A stretch of 21,752 bases of DNA, from the NCBI GenBank assembly GCA_046765875.1, contig JBKPSJ010000394.1, positions 1 to 21,752 on the forward strand, read 5' to 3'. How positions within the stretch are numbered: the stretch's first letter is position 1; each line of letters opens with the position of its first letter. Of this stretch, positions 1-8,405 are shown piece by piece. Source of the stretch: DASRHY01 sp046765875 (GTDB lineage: Bacteria > Actinomycetota > Actinomycetes > Propionibacteriales > Kribbellaceae). Under the pieces are notes generated by a model that had not been told where the DNA came from, did no database searches, and saw only the letters and a list, made by a program, of their open reading frames with translations. Both the position numbers and the translations under genes were made by a program.

Positions 1-503
1 ATGTGGAACCGCACAGCGGTGCCCGGGCCCTGCGAGAAGCCCTTGCACGACCACACCGTGGCCCCGTCCACGCCGAGTGCCACCCGAGTGGCCTGCTCGT
101 CGGTGTGCGGCTCGATGTCGCCGCCGTGCGGGGCCAGGACCAGCAGACCGGTCTGTGCGTCGTCGTCGTCGAGGCGCTCGACGAACTCGCTGGTCTCCTC
201 GGCCCGTTCGTCCGAGAGTCCATCGGCCACGACCTGCGCGGAGACCGTGGCCTCGAACTCGTCGCAGGTCCCGATCCGCTCCCGGCCGATCTTGCCCATC
301 CGCACGACCTGTTCGTCGCGCAGTTCGCTGACCGTGTAGATCGCTTTGGTTCCGTCGCCGCGGGTGATCCGCACCTGCTCACCACGGTCGCGCCCGATCG
401 TCGCCAGCCGGACCGGATCGGCAGAGCAGTGTTCGGCCTGCTCTATCAGATCGACCTGCTCCTCGAGCGCACGTCGTACCGGCGTATCGAAGATGTCAGT
501 CAT
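1..503 (-). CDS. Poly-gamma-glutamate hydrolase family protein (DUF867/YjqB-like), 3' end beyond window
   Basis: This open frame has no stop before the left edge, so about 167 N-terminal residues are visible and the gene is partial. It contains the signature APHGGDIEPHTDE near residues 126-138, followed by a WSCKGF motif. Both resemble the zinc-dependent poly-gamma-glutamate hydrolase/YjqB (DUF867) family, in which the HGG...E segment supplies metal ligands. Family members cleave gamma-glutamyl polymers or are uncharacterised, and the substrate here cannot be told. I chose the ATG at 503 because a purine-rich AAAGGGGGGG lies about 8 nt upstream. An in-frame ATG at 530 is the alternative. The gene is divergent from a truncated VOC gene that begins only about 30-60 nt away, so its promoter must lie inside that remnant. 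Confidence 0.78.
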   Translation of the reverse strand, partial: MTDIFDTPVRRALEEQVDLIEQAEHCSADPVRLATIGRDRGEQVRITRGDGTKAIYTVSELRDEQVVRMGKIGRERIGTCDEFEATVSAQVVADGLSDERAEETSEFVERLDDDDAQTGLLVLAPHGGDIEPHTDEQATRVALGVDGATVWSCKGFSQGPGTAVRFH

Positions 504-560
504 CCCCTGCACCCCCCCTTTTGTCGCCATAGTCCTCCGCCCGCACGGCTACGGCCACCA

Positions 561-758
561 CTGGTCGAGCGCGGCATCGACGTGACCGCGGTCTACCACG
601 GTCCCCGCAGCCCGTTCTTCCCGGCGGCCCGCATTCCGGGTCCCGACCCCGAACGCGCCAGCTACAACTCGTACGCATCGTTCGAGGACCCGGACGGCAA
701 CGGCTGGACCCTCCAGGAGATCACCACCCGCCTCCCCGGCCGCGCGCCCGAGGAGTGA
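561..758 (+). pseudogene. VOC (glyoxalase/bleomycin-resistance fold) protein, C-terminal remnant
   Basis: About 65 residues, from LVERGIDVTAVYHG to the stop, match the second half of a common actinobacterial VOC-family protein. Recognisable parts are the RIPGPDPERASY segment, then SFEDPDGNGWTLQEITTR, which carries the usual DPDGN turn and the metal-binding Glu of the last beta strand. No start codon, ribosome site or N-terminal beta-alpha-beta-beta-beta unit precedes it in frame. The sequence upstream is the antisense of the divergent hydrolase gene. The piece is therefore read as a 5'-truncated gene. A hairpin just downstream (783-809) looks like its original terminator. Confidence 0.72.
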
Positions 759-782
759 TTGCATCCAAGCGATCCGATGAGA

Positions 783-809
783 GGAGGCGGGTGACCATCA
801 CCCGCCTCC
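783..809 (+). terminator. Strong hairpin, candidate transcription terminator
   Basis: A perfect 12-bp inverted repeat (GGAGGCGGGTGA and its complement TCACCCGCCTCC) is separated by a 3-nt loop. It lies 24 nt after the stop of the VOC remnant and 54 nt before the next start. There is no clear T-tract, which is common for actinobacterial terminators. Confidence 0.6.
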
Positions 810-863
810 CCGAGCGTGCGTCACGGTAGCGTCGGATCAGCCGATCGGAAGGGGGCTCGTGTT

Positions 864-1199
864 GTGACGCTGCCTACAGACGAACAGATGATGGCCGCGC
901 TTGCGCAGACCCGCGAGTACACGGTGGTGCTGCTCAAGGCCGGACCGGCGTACGGCAACGACGAGACGCCGGCGATCGTGCGCGAGCACGGGCGGCGCAA
1001 CTTCGCGCTCCGTTCCGACGGCTCGCTCAACATCGTGTGCCCCGTGCTGGACGACTCAGAGGTGCGAGGCGTCGGTATCTTCGCCCGGTCCCTCGATCAG
1101 ACCCGTGAGATCATGGACGGCGATCCCGGCGTACAGGCAGGAGTGTTCGTGTACGAGATGCACCCGGTGCGGAGCTTTCCCGGCGACGCATTGGCCTAG
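864..1199 (+). CDS. YCII-like small dimeric alpha/beta-barrel protein
   Basis: This 111-residue protein has the layout of YCII-related domains: an early beta strand YTVVLLKAG (about residues 19-27), a helix-rich middle, and a terminal strand GVFVYEMHPVRSFPGD after DGDPGVQAG. Such domains form ferredoxin-like dimers, and most family members have no known reaction. I chose GTG at 864 because GGAAGGGGG ends about 8 nt upstream. An upstream ATG at 816 would add 16 residues of low-complexity sequence and an ATG at 888 would cut the first helix. The gene is convergent with the MDR oxidoreductase, and the two stop codons share the tetranucleotide CTAG. Confidence 0.7.
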   Translation: MTLPTDEQMMAALAQTREYTVVLLKAGPAYGNDETPAIVREHGRRNFALRSDGSLNIVCPVLDDSEVRGVGIFARSLDQTREIMDGDPGVQAGVFVYEMHPVRSFPGDALA

Positions 1200-2218
1200 C
1201 TCGTCGCGACGGTGATCAGGACCTTGCCGGTCGCTCCGCCCTCGACGGCGGCATGGGCGGCGGCCGCGTCCTCCAGGCTGTAGCGGTGCAGTGGGAGGCC
1301 GGCCTCCTCCCCCACCCGGAAGGCGCCGTCCTCGATCGCGTGGTTGATGTCCTCGGCGGCGGCGGTGATCCGGTCCCATCCAACGGTGTAGAGCAGCACG
1401 AACTGGTAGCGGGCGTTGAGTCCCATGTTCTGCCGTACGTCCAGCTCGAGCGGAACCCCTCCGTCGTTCGCGTAGATCGAGATCGTGCCGCGCGGACGCA
1501 GGACGGCAAGATCGAGCGCGGAGTTGGCACCGGCCGCGACCTCGACCACCAAGTCGACGCCGTCCGGAGCGCCACGCCTGACCGCTCCGGCCGGGTCCGG
1601 CTCCTTGTAGTTGACCACGTGGTGTGCCCCGGCGGCCGTCGCCAGCTTCGCCTTGACGTCCTGGCTCACCGTGGCGATCACCTCCGCACCCGCCCACCGG
1701 GCCAGCTGGATCGCCGCGTTGCCGACCGCGCCGGCGCCACCGGCGACCAGGACGGTCCGGCCGGCCAGCGCACCCGGCCGAAGCCGGTCCGGGCCCTCGG
1801 CAACCGTCAGCGCCCGGTGCGCGGTCACGGCCGGGACGCCGACAGCCGCGCCGAGCTCGAAGCCCGCGCCCGGCGGCAACGCGAATACCCGGCCGGCCGG
1901 GACGACGGCGAACTCCTGCGCGGTCCCGCCCGCGGGCCGGCCATCGCCGGCGAGGGTGACCCAAACCCGATCACCCACGCGAAGGGCGGTGACACCCGCG
2001 CCGACCGCGTCGACGACACCGGCGCCGTCGTGGTTCGGAACGGTCGGCTCGGGCACTCCGCCGCCGTAGAAGCCGGTGCGTGCCTTCCAGTCGGTCGGGT
2101 TCACACCCGACGCGACGACCCTGATCCGCACCTCACCGTCTCCCGGCTCGCCGATCGGCCTGTCGACCAGTTCGAGTACGGAGGGATCGCCGGCGCGTGC
2201 GTACGTTATGGCTCTCAT
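1196..2218 (-). CDS. NADPH:quinone oxidoreductase-like MDR family protein
   Basis: This is a medium-chain dehydrogenase/reductase of about 340 residues without structural zinc cysteines, so it belongs to the quinone oxidoreductase/zeta-crystallin branch. The N-terminal GroES-like domain shows the family strings ASGVNPTDWKART and PNHDGAGVVDAVG. The Rossmann domain carries VLVAGGAGAVGNAAIQLA, a GxGxxG variant for NAD(P)H binding. Family members reduce quinones or enones with NADPH, and the substrate here is unknown. I prefer ATG at 2218 to the in-frame GTG at 2224. It starts about 28 nt after the stop of the thiamine-diphosphate enzyme gene, so the two are probably co-transcribed. Its stop overlaps that of the convergent YCII-like gene. 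Confidence 0.85.
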   Translation of the reverse strand: MRAITYARAGDPSVLELVDRPIGEPGDGEVRIRVVASGVNPTDWKARTGFYGGGVPEPTVPNHDGAGVVDAVGAGVTALRVGDRVWVTLAGDGRPAGGTAQEFAVVPAGRVFALPPGAGFELGAAVGVPAVTAHRALTVAEGPDRLRPGALAGRTVLVAGGAGAVGNAAIQLARWAGAEVIATVSQDVKAKLATAAGAHHVVNYKEPDPAGAVRRGAPDGVDLVVEVAAGANSALDLAVLRPRGTISIYANDGGVPLELDVRQNMGLNARYQFVLLYTVGWDRITAAAEDINHAIEDGAFRVGEEAGLPLHRYSLEDAAAAHAAVEGGATGKVLITVATS

Positions 2219-2245
2219 GTTCACCAGCCTGCCGTACGCGGGTGA

Positions 2246-4039
2246 CTAGTCGTTCTTGGTGCCGGGCAGATACTCCTGGACCTTGGACTTGAAGCCTTCC
2301 TTGATCACGTCGACCCGGTCGGAGTCGCCGCGCAGTATCGACTCGAGCGCCTTCTCGATCTGGTCCCAGGTGGCGTGCGGCGGGATCGGCGGTACGGCGG
2401 GGTCGGTGACGAACTCGACGACACACGGCCGGTCCGCGGCCAGCGCCTCCTCCCAGGCCGGCACGACCTCCTCGGGCTTGCTGGCGACCACGCCGTGCAG
2501 GCCGAGCGAGCGTGCATACCCGGCGTACGGGAAGTCCGGCAGCTGCTGGGATGGCAGGAACTGCGGGGATCCGCCCATCGCCCGCAGTTCCCACGTCACC
2601 TGGTTGAGGTCGTTGTTGTGCAGCACCGCGATGACCATCCGCGGGTCTGCCCACTCGCGCCAGTACTTCGAGATCGTGATCAGCTCGTTGATCCCGTTCA
2701 TCTGCATCGCGCCGTCCCCGACCAGCGCGTAACACGGCTTGTCCGGGTTGCCGAACTTGGCGCCGATCACGTACGGCACGCCCGGTCCCATCGTGGCCAG
2801 TGTGCCCGACAGCGAGCCGCGCATCCGGCCGCGGAACCTGATGTGCCGCGCGTACCAGTTGGCGGCCGAACCCGAGTCCGACGCGATGATCGCGTCCTCC
2901 GGCAGCCGCGGGGACAGCTCGTGGAACACCAGTTCGGGGTTGACCGGATCGGCGGACGTCTTCGCCCGGCGCTGCATCACCTCGTACCAGCGGCCGACGT
3001 TCGACTCGACCTCGTCCCGCCAGGACCGGTCGGTCGTGCGGCGAAGCAGCGGGATCAGCCGCCGCAGCGTTTCGGCGGCGTCGCCGACAAGGTTGACCTC
3101 GAACGGGTAGCGCAGCCCGATCATCGTCGGATCGTGGTCGATCTGCACCGCACGCGCCTTGCCGAAGTCCGGCAGGAACTGGCTGTACGGGAAATTCGAG
3201 CCGACCACCAGCAGCGTGTCGCAGCCGGTCATCAGCTCGTACGACGGCTTCGTCCCGAGCAGCCCGATCGAACCGGTCACCCACGGCAGCTCGTCGGACA
3301 GCACGTCCTTGCCCAGCAACGCCTTCGCCACACCGGCACCGAGCAGGTCGGCGACGTCGGTCACCTCCCGGACCGCGCCCCGCGCACCCTGCCCGACCAG
3401 CATCGCGACCCGCTTGCCCGCGTTCAGTACATCGGCCGCTCGCTGCAGCTGCTCATCGGCCGGCACCGGCGCCGACAAGCCGAGGTCCATGCTCGACGGC
3501 ACCATCTTGAACGCGTGCGACGGCGCGGCGTAGTCCAGCTCCTGGAGGTCGGCGGGCACGATGACGGCGGTTACGGTACGGCGGGTCAGGGCGATCCGGA
3601 TCGCCCGGTCCAGCAGGTTCGGGAACTGCTCGGGCACCATCGCCATCTCGCAGTACTCGCTCGCGACGTCCTTGTACAGCGAGACGAGGTCGACCTCCTG
3701 CTGGTAGTTGCCGCCCATCGCGGTCCGAGCCGTCTGGCCGACGATCGCCACCACCGGTACGTGGTCAAGCCTGGCGTCGTACAGCCCGTTGAGCAGATGG
3801 ATCGCGCCGGGGCCGCTGGTCGCGGCACACACCCCGACCCGGCCGGTGAACTTGGCGTACCCGACCGCCTGGAACGCGCTCATCTCCTCGTGCCGGGACT
3901 GGATGAACATCGGGTCGTTGCCGGCCTTCTGCCATGCCGCCAGCAACCCGTTGATCCCGTCCCCGGCGTACCCGAAGACGTGGTCGACACCCCAGTCGCG
4001 TAGCCGCTGGAGCAGGTAATCGGCAACAGTCGTGCTCAT
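2246..4039 (-). CDS. Thiamine-diphosphate-dependent 2-keto-acid enzyme (pyruvate oxidase/acetolactate synthase group)
   Basis: The 597-residue length and all three domains fit the PoxB/acetolactate synthase family. The N-terminal pyrimidine-binding domain has the cofactor-activating Glu51 in SRHEEMSAF. The central nucleotide-fold domain has VAMLVGQGARGA. The C-terminal domain has the ThDP/Mg motif beginning GDGAMQM at 441 and closing with HNNDLNQ at 474-480. Relatives decarboxylate pyruvate or other 2-oxo acids, passing electrons to quinone or condensing the product. The sequence alone does not separate pyruvate:quinone oxidoreductase from a keto-acid decarboxylase. A strong AAAGGAGGAGAC precedes the ATG. 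It lies 90 nt downstream of the enolase-superfamily gene on the same strand and just upstream of the MDR gene. Confidence 0.88.
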   Translation of the reverse strand: MSTTVADYLLQRLRDWGVDHVFGYAGDGINGLLAAWQKAGNDPMFIQSRHEEMSAFQAVGYAKFTGRVGVCAATSGPGAIHLLNGLYDARLDHVPVVAIVGQTARTAMGGNYQQEVDLVSLYKDVASEYCEMAMVPEQFPNLLDRAIRIALTRRTVTAVIVPADLQELDYAAPSHAFKMVPSSMDLGLSAPVPADEQLQRAADVLNAGKRVAMLVGQGARGAVREVTDVADLLGAGVAKALLGKDVLSDELPWVTGSIGLLGTKPSYELMTGCDTLLVVGSNFPYSQFLPDFGKARAVQIDHDPTMIGLRYPFEVNLVGDAAETLRRLIPLLRRTTDRSWRDEVESNVGRWYEVMQRRAKTSADPVNPELVFHELSPRLPEDAIIASDSGSAANWYARHIRFRGRMRGSLSGTLATMGPGVPYVIGAKFGNPDKPCYALVGDGAMQMNGINELITISKYWREWADPRMVIAVLHNNDLNQVTWELRAMGGSPQFLPSQQLPDFPYAGYARSLGLHGVVASKPEEVVPAWEEALAADRPCVVEFVTDPAVPPIPPHATWDQIEKALESILRGDSDRVDVIKEGFKSKVQEYLPGTKND

Positions 4040-4129
4040 GTCTCCTCCTTTCCTCTGCCGTGCCCGGCGATCGTGTGACCAAACAGGGCGGGCCTACAGC
4101 AGGCACCCGACTCCTCGATCCCCGGGTCC

Positions 4130-5221
4130 TCAGGCGACTCGGAACCGCTGTGCGGCCAGGGGTGACCAGCTCAGACCGTGACCGGGTTCGGCTGCCGGGG
4201 ATGCCCGGCCACCGACCGGATCGGCGACGCCGTCGAACAGCATCGACTCGATCCGGACGTGGTCGTGGAACCACTCCAGATGCCGCAGATTGGGTACGGC
4301 GGCGAGTGGAGCCAGATGGAGGGCGGGTGCGCAGTGGCCGGAGACGTCCAGGCCATGTGCCGCGGCCACAGCGGCGATGCGCAAGAGTTCGCTGATCCCG
4401 CCGCAGCGGGTGACATCGACCTGCACGCAATCGACCGCTCCCGCGGCGCACATGCGCTCGAAGTAGACGAGATCGTAGCCGTACTCGCCCGCGGTGACGT
4501 CGATACCGGTGTGCTCTCGTACGGTCTGCAGCCCGGCGAGATCGTCGGAGGAGACCGGCTCCTCGAACCAGGCGACGCCGGACTCGGCCAGTTGGTCGGC
4601 GATCCTGCGGGCCTGACCGACTGAGTATCCGCCGTTGGGGTCCACGTACAGCTCGGTATGCCGGCCGATGACCTGACGTGCCTGCGCTACCCGGGTCAGG
4701 TCGCGCCAGGCCGCACTCCCCCACGACTCGCCGATCTTGATCTTGACCCGTGGGATGCCCTGGTTGTGGACCCACTCGCCCAGCTGGGTCTCGAGCTGCT
4801 TGGCGTCGTAGGTCGTGAAGCCACCGCTGCCGTAGACCGGAACACCGTCGCGAACCGCGCCGAGCAGCCGGTGCAGCGGTAGATCGAGCAGCCGGGCCTT
4901 GAGATCCCACAGCGCGCAGTCGACCGCGGACAGCGCCATGCCGGCGACGCCCGGCCGGCCGATGTTGCGCAACCCCGCGACCATCGCCGACCAGCAACCC
5001 GGAACGTCGAACGCGTCCCGGCCGCGGACGATGGGCGCCAGGTCGCGCCCGGCCACGGTCGCGCAGCCCACCGAGCCGTAGGTCCAGCCGGTGCCCATCA
5101 GGCCGCCGGCCTTGACCTGCACCAGCACCAGCGTGGTGCTGTCCCAGCTGAAGGTGCCGTCGCCTTCGGGTGCGTCGGTCGGGATCGTGTACGCCGAGAC
5201 CTCGACATCGTCGATCTTCAT
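4130..5221 (-). CDS. Enolase superfamily enzyme, mandelate racemase subgroup
   Basis: The 363 residues comprise an N-terminal capping domain and a (beta/alpha)7-beta barrel. Catalytic positions follow mandelate racemase almost number for number: Lys160-x-Lys162 (RVKIKIGE), metal ligands Asp194 (VDPNGGY), Glu220 (WFEEP) and Glu246 (AGEYGYD), the Asp269/His297 dyad (QVDVTR, SGHCAPALH) and Glu316 (LEWF). This set abstracts the alpha proton of a carboxylate on either face, so racemase or acid-sugar dehydratase activity is expected. The substrate is unknown. The start ATG overlaps the stop of the upstream FAD/Fe-S dehydrogenase gene (ATGA), showing translational coupling and suggesting a shared pathway. 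Confidence 0.88.
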   Translation of the reverse strand: MKIDDVEVSAYTIPTDAPEGDGTFSWDSTTLVLVQVKAGGLMGTGWTYGSVGCATVAGRDLAPIVRGRDAFDVPGCWSAMVAGLRNIGRPGVAGMALSAVDCALWDLKARLLDLPLHRLLGAVRDGVPVYGSGGFTTYDAKQLETQLGEWVHNQGIPRVKIKIGESWGSAAWRDLTRVAQARQVIGRHTELYVDPNGGYSVGQARRIADQLAESGVAWFEEPVSSDDLAGLQTVREHTGIDVTAGEYGYDLVYFERMCAAGAVDCVQVDVTRCGGISELLRIAAVAAAHGLDVSGHCAPALHLAPLAAVPNLRHLEWFHDHVRIESMLFDGVADPVGGRASPAAEPGHGLSWSPLAAQRFRVA

Positions 5222-8151
5222 CGCCGCAGTCCCTCGGCGAGCAGTTCGGCGAGATGCACCGCGCGGCGGCCGGTCCCGCCCTGTTCGATCTGGGTCCGGC
5301 AGCTGAAGCCGTCAGCCAGGATCGCGGTCCCGGCATCGGCCTCGCGTACTCGCGGCAGCAGGGACCGTTCGCCGACGGCCATCGACACTTCGTAGTGCTC
5401 CCGCTCGAAGCCGAAGTTCCCGGCGAGACCGCAGCAGCCCGAAGCGAGTCGGTCCGCATCTATATCCGCACGCCGCATCAGGGCGCTGTCGGCATCCGTA
5501 CCGAGGACGGCGTGCTGGTGACAGTGCGTCTGAACGATCGCCGGCACGCCGAGCTGCGGCGGTCGCCAGTCCGGCGCCCGGTCCTGGAGGAGCTCGGCGA
5601 GCGTCACCGTCTGCCGGGTCAACCGCCGGATGTCCTCGTCGTCGTCCAGGAGTTCGCCGGCGTCGGAGCGCAGCACCGCGGTACAGGACGGTTCGAGACC
5701 GACGACCGGAAGGCCTTCGCGGATCGGACCGGCGAGCAGTCGTACCGTCCGGCGCAGCACCCGGCGGGCGATCCCGAGCTGACCGGTGGAGATCCACGTC
5801 AGCCCGCAGCAAACGGTCTTGTCCGGTACGACGACCTCGAAGGCGGCCGCCTCCAGTACCGCGACGGCACTGCGGCCGATCGACGGATGGAGGTAGTTGC
5901 TGAAGGTGTCCGGCCACAGCAGCACGCGGCCGCGGTGTGCCCGGCCGGTCCTCGTCCGGCTCCGCCACCAGGTCGTGAACGGCTCGTCGGCGAACCTCGG
6001 CAGCTCGCGTTGCGGAGCGATCCCGCCGAGCCGCTTGACCAGACCGAGCTTGGCCACGGTATTCACCGGCCCGGGCGCGACCGACGCCATCCGGGCCCAC
6101 AACGGCAGCCAGCCCATCGAGTAGTGCGAGAGCGGGCGGAGCCGGTGCTCGTAGTGATGTGCCAGGAACTCGGCCTTGTACGTCGCCACGTCGACGCTGA
6201 CCGGGCAGTCCACCTTGCAGCCCTTGCAGGCCAGACACAGGTCGAGCGCGTCGCGGACCTCGGCAGAACGCCAGCCGTCCGGTACGACCTCGCCGCGGAC
6301 CATCTCGAACAGCAGCCGGGACCGGCCACGGGGCGAGTGCTCCTCCTCCCGGGTCGCCATGTACGACGGGCACATCACCTGGCCGTCGCTCTCGGACTCC
6401 GAGACCCGGCACTTGCCGACGCCGACGCAGCGCATCGTCGCCTTGCTGAACTTGTGGTCGTCCTGCGGGAAGGCGAAGTACGTCGGTAGTGCGCGGTGCG
6501 CGAAGCCGGTGCCCAGCCGCAGATGGGAGTCGAGCGGGTTCGGGTCGACGATCTTGCCGGGGTTCATCTTGTTGCCCGGATCGAAGATCGCCTTCAGCTC
6601 GCCGAACGCCTCGACCAGATCGGGCCCGAACATCGTCGTGAGCAGTTCGCCGCGGGACTGCCCGTCACCGTGCTCGCCGGACAGCGATCCGCCGTACTTG
6701 ACGACCAGCCTCGCGGCCTGCTGGACGAAGTCGCGGTAGTGGGCGATGCCGTCCGCGGTCCGCAGCTCGAACGGGATCCGGGTGTGGACGCACCCCTGAC
6801 CGAAGTGGCCGTACAGCGAGGTCTCGCTCTCGTCGTACCCGAACCTGTTCAGCAGGTCGCGCAGGTCGCGCAGGTACTCGCCCAGGTGCTCGGGCCCGAC
6901 CGCGGAGTCCTCCCAGCCCTCCCAGGTCTCGTGCTTGGCGCTCGGATGCGCGGTCGCACCGAGCCCCGCCTCGCGTACCTCGATCAGCTCGGCCTCACGC
7001 GACGGGTCGTCGATGTACGTCATGGCCGGGACCGGCTCGTCGTCGCCTGCCTGCTTGAGGTCGCCCATCAGCCGATGGGCGGCCCGCTCGGCCTGCTCGA
7101 AGGTGTCGCCGGCGAACTGGACCATCAGCCAGCCGCCGCCGTCCGGGAGCCGCTCGATCGCGTGGCCGGCCAGGTGCTCGGACTGTTCGAGGCCGACGAG
7201 CACCTCGTCCAGGCCCTCGAGCTGCCAGGGCTCGTGCGGCAGCACCCGTGTGACCGCCCGGCCCGCCGCCTGGATGTCGGGGTATCCGAGCACGACCATG
7301 GTCGTGTACGCCGGTACGGGCTCCAGGTCGAGCTCGGCGTGCAGCACCGTCACCAGCGTGCCCTCGCTGCCGACCAGCGCCCTGGCGACATCGAACCCGG
7401 CTTCGGGCAACAGCGAGTCGAGGTTGTAGCCGGACACCCGCCGCGGGATCCTCGGGTACCCGGTCCGGATCCGGCCGAGGTGCCGGTCCCGTACGCCGCG
7501 CAGATCGCTGTAGATCTGCCCCCGTCGCCCTCCGGCGGCGACGATCTCGGCAAACTCGCTGTCGGTGGTCGGCCCGACCCACATCCGCTCGCCGTCGATC
7601 GTGAGGATCTCGAGCCGGCGGACGTTGTCGACGGTCTTGCCGTACGCCTGCGCGCTCGCACCGCACGAGTTGTTTCCCACCATCCCGCCGATCGTGCAGG
7701 TCTGGTGCGTGGACGGCTTCGGCCCGAACATCAGCCGGTGCGGCGCCAGTGCCCGGTTCAGGTCGTCCAGGGCGATCCCCGGCTCCACGACGCACGTCTT
7801 CGCCCCGGCATCGACCGACAGCACCTCGTTGCAGTACTTGCTCCAGTCGATGACGACCGCCGTGTTGGTGGTCTGACCGGCGAGACTCGTACCGCCGCCG
7901 CGCGACAGCACCGGCACGCCGGCGCGGTGGCACACGGCGATCGCCGCCACCGCTGCCTCGACACTGCGGGGTACGACGACGCCCACTGGTATCTGACGGT
8001 AGTTCGACGAGTCGCATGAGTAAGCGGCGAGCGATCCGCGATCGAACCGAACCTCTCCGTCGACGTCCTGCCGCAGTGCGGCCTCCAGCCACGTCGGGGC
8101 GGGCGGGATCACCGCGCTGCGCCGGTACGTCGCCTCGGTAGCCCCAGCCAA
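5218..8151 (-). CDS. FAD-binding and [4Fe-4S] D-2-hydroxyacid dehydrogenase (GlcD-GlpC fusion, YdiJ/D-lactate dehydrogenase type)
   Basis: The protein has about 977 residues. Numbered from the TTG at 8151, a PCMH-type FAD domain carries RGGGTSLAGQ (84-93) and an FAD-oxidase C-terminal domain carries SGEHGDG (491-497). Iron-sulfur ligands follow as Cys575, Cys581 and Cys594, then the classic CLACKGCKVDCP (639-650). Two cysteine-rich CCG domains end the protein (CCGLTW, and SGCCGLAGNFGFE). Family members such as YdiJ oxidise D-2-hydroxy acids (D-lactate, D-2-hydroxyglutarate) and pass electrons to the respiratory chain. The start is uncertain. TTG 8151 has GGAGGG 4 nt upstream, GTG 8112 lacks a site, and TTG 8235 would put an AT-rich operator-like sequence inside the gene. 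It heads the leftward cluster. Confidence 0.85.
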   Translation of the reverse strand: MAGATEATYRRSAVIPPAPTWLEAALRQDVDGEVRFDRGSLAAYSCDSSNYRQIPVGVVVPRSVEAAVAAIAVCHRAGVPVLSRGGGTSLAGQTTNTAVVIDWSKYCNEVLSVDAGAKTCVVEPGIALDDLNRALAPHRLMFGPKPSTHQTCTIGGMVGNNSCGASAQAYGKTVDNVRRLEILTIDGERMWVGPTTDSEFAEIVAAGGRRGQIYSDLRGVRDRHLGRIRTGYPRIPRRVSGYNLDSLLPEAGFDVARALVGSEGTLVTVLHAELDLEPVPAYTTMVVLGYPDIQAAGRAVTRVLPHEPWQLEGLDEVLVGLEQSEHLAGHAIERLPDGGGWLMVQFAGDTFEQAERAAHRLMGDLKQAGDDEPVPAMTYIDDPSREAELIEVREAGLGATAHPSAKHETWEGWEDSAVGPEHLGEYLRDLRDLLNRFGYDESETSLYGHFGQGCVHTRIPFELRTADGIAHYRDFVQQAARLVVKYGGSLSGEHGDGQSRGELLTTMFGPDLVEAFGELKAIFDPGNKMNPGKIVDPNPLDSHLRLGTGFAHRALPTYFAFPQDDHKFSKATMRCVGVGKCRVSESESDGQVMCPSYMATREEEHSPRGRSRLLFEMVRGEVVPDGWRSAEVRDALDLCLACKGCKVDCPVSVDVATYKAEFLAHHYEHRLRPLSHYSMGWLPLWARMASVAPGPVNTVAKLGLVKRLGGIAPQRELPRFADEPFTTWWRSRTRTGRAHRGRVLLWPDTFSNYLHPSIGRSAVAVLEAAAFEVVVPDKTVCCGLTWISTGQLGIARRVLRRTVRLLAGPIREGLPVVGLEPSCTAVLRSDAGELLDDDEDIRRLTRQTVTLAELLQDRAPDWRPPQLGVPAIVQTHCHQHAVLGTDADSALMRRADIDADRLASGCCGLAGNFGFEREHYEVSMAVGERSLLPRVREADAGTAILADGFSCRTQIEQGGTGRRAVHLAELLAEGLRR

Positions 8152-8213
8152 GTCGCCCTCCAACCCGATGTCGTGAAGCCTGCCCGTACCCGCAGCACCG
8201 ATCGTCAAACAGT

Positions 8214-8227
8214 TACTGTTAGCAGTA
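8214..8227. promoter_or_regulatory. AT-rich inverted repeat upstream of the hydroxyacid dehydrogenase, candidate operator
   Basis: TACTG-TTAG-CAGTA lies in the most AT-rich stretch of this part (about 8205-8255), between the divergent dehydrogenase and ctaD genes. On the minus strand the same stretch has TTGACT and TTTGAC hexamers that could serve as a promoter. The size and symmetry would suit a GntR/FadR-type regulator, common for hydroxyacid genes, but no such regulator is in the window. Confidence 0.3.
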
Positions 8228-8405
8228 GTCAACAATTACCTGGGATCAAATAACTGACCCGCGGCTCACCGAGTCCCCGGTTCGAACGCGTCGCTGCCGT
8301 CAGGCGGGTCGGAAGTAGGGCCGATCGTGTCTTGACGTCGGGGTTCGGAACGCCTTCGATGGATACAGCGAGTGCTGCCTCACAGCAGCGAGTCGGGAGC
8401 GTCAG

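Noticed and set aside
1253..4003. Long plus-strand frames opposite the MDR and ThDP enzyme genes
   Set aside because: These are shadows of strongly conserved minus-strand enzymes, with no protein features of their own.
8271..8290. GGTTCGAA similar to a tRNA T-loop, possible tRNA end or attachment site
   Set aside because: The flanking 5-nt arms do not pair, and no anticodon arm or acceptor stem is found upstream.
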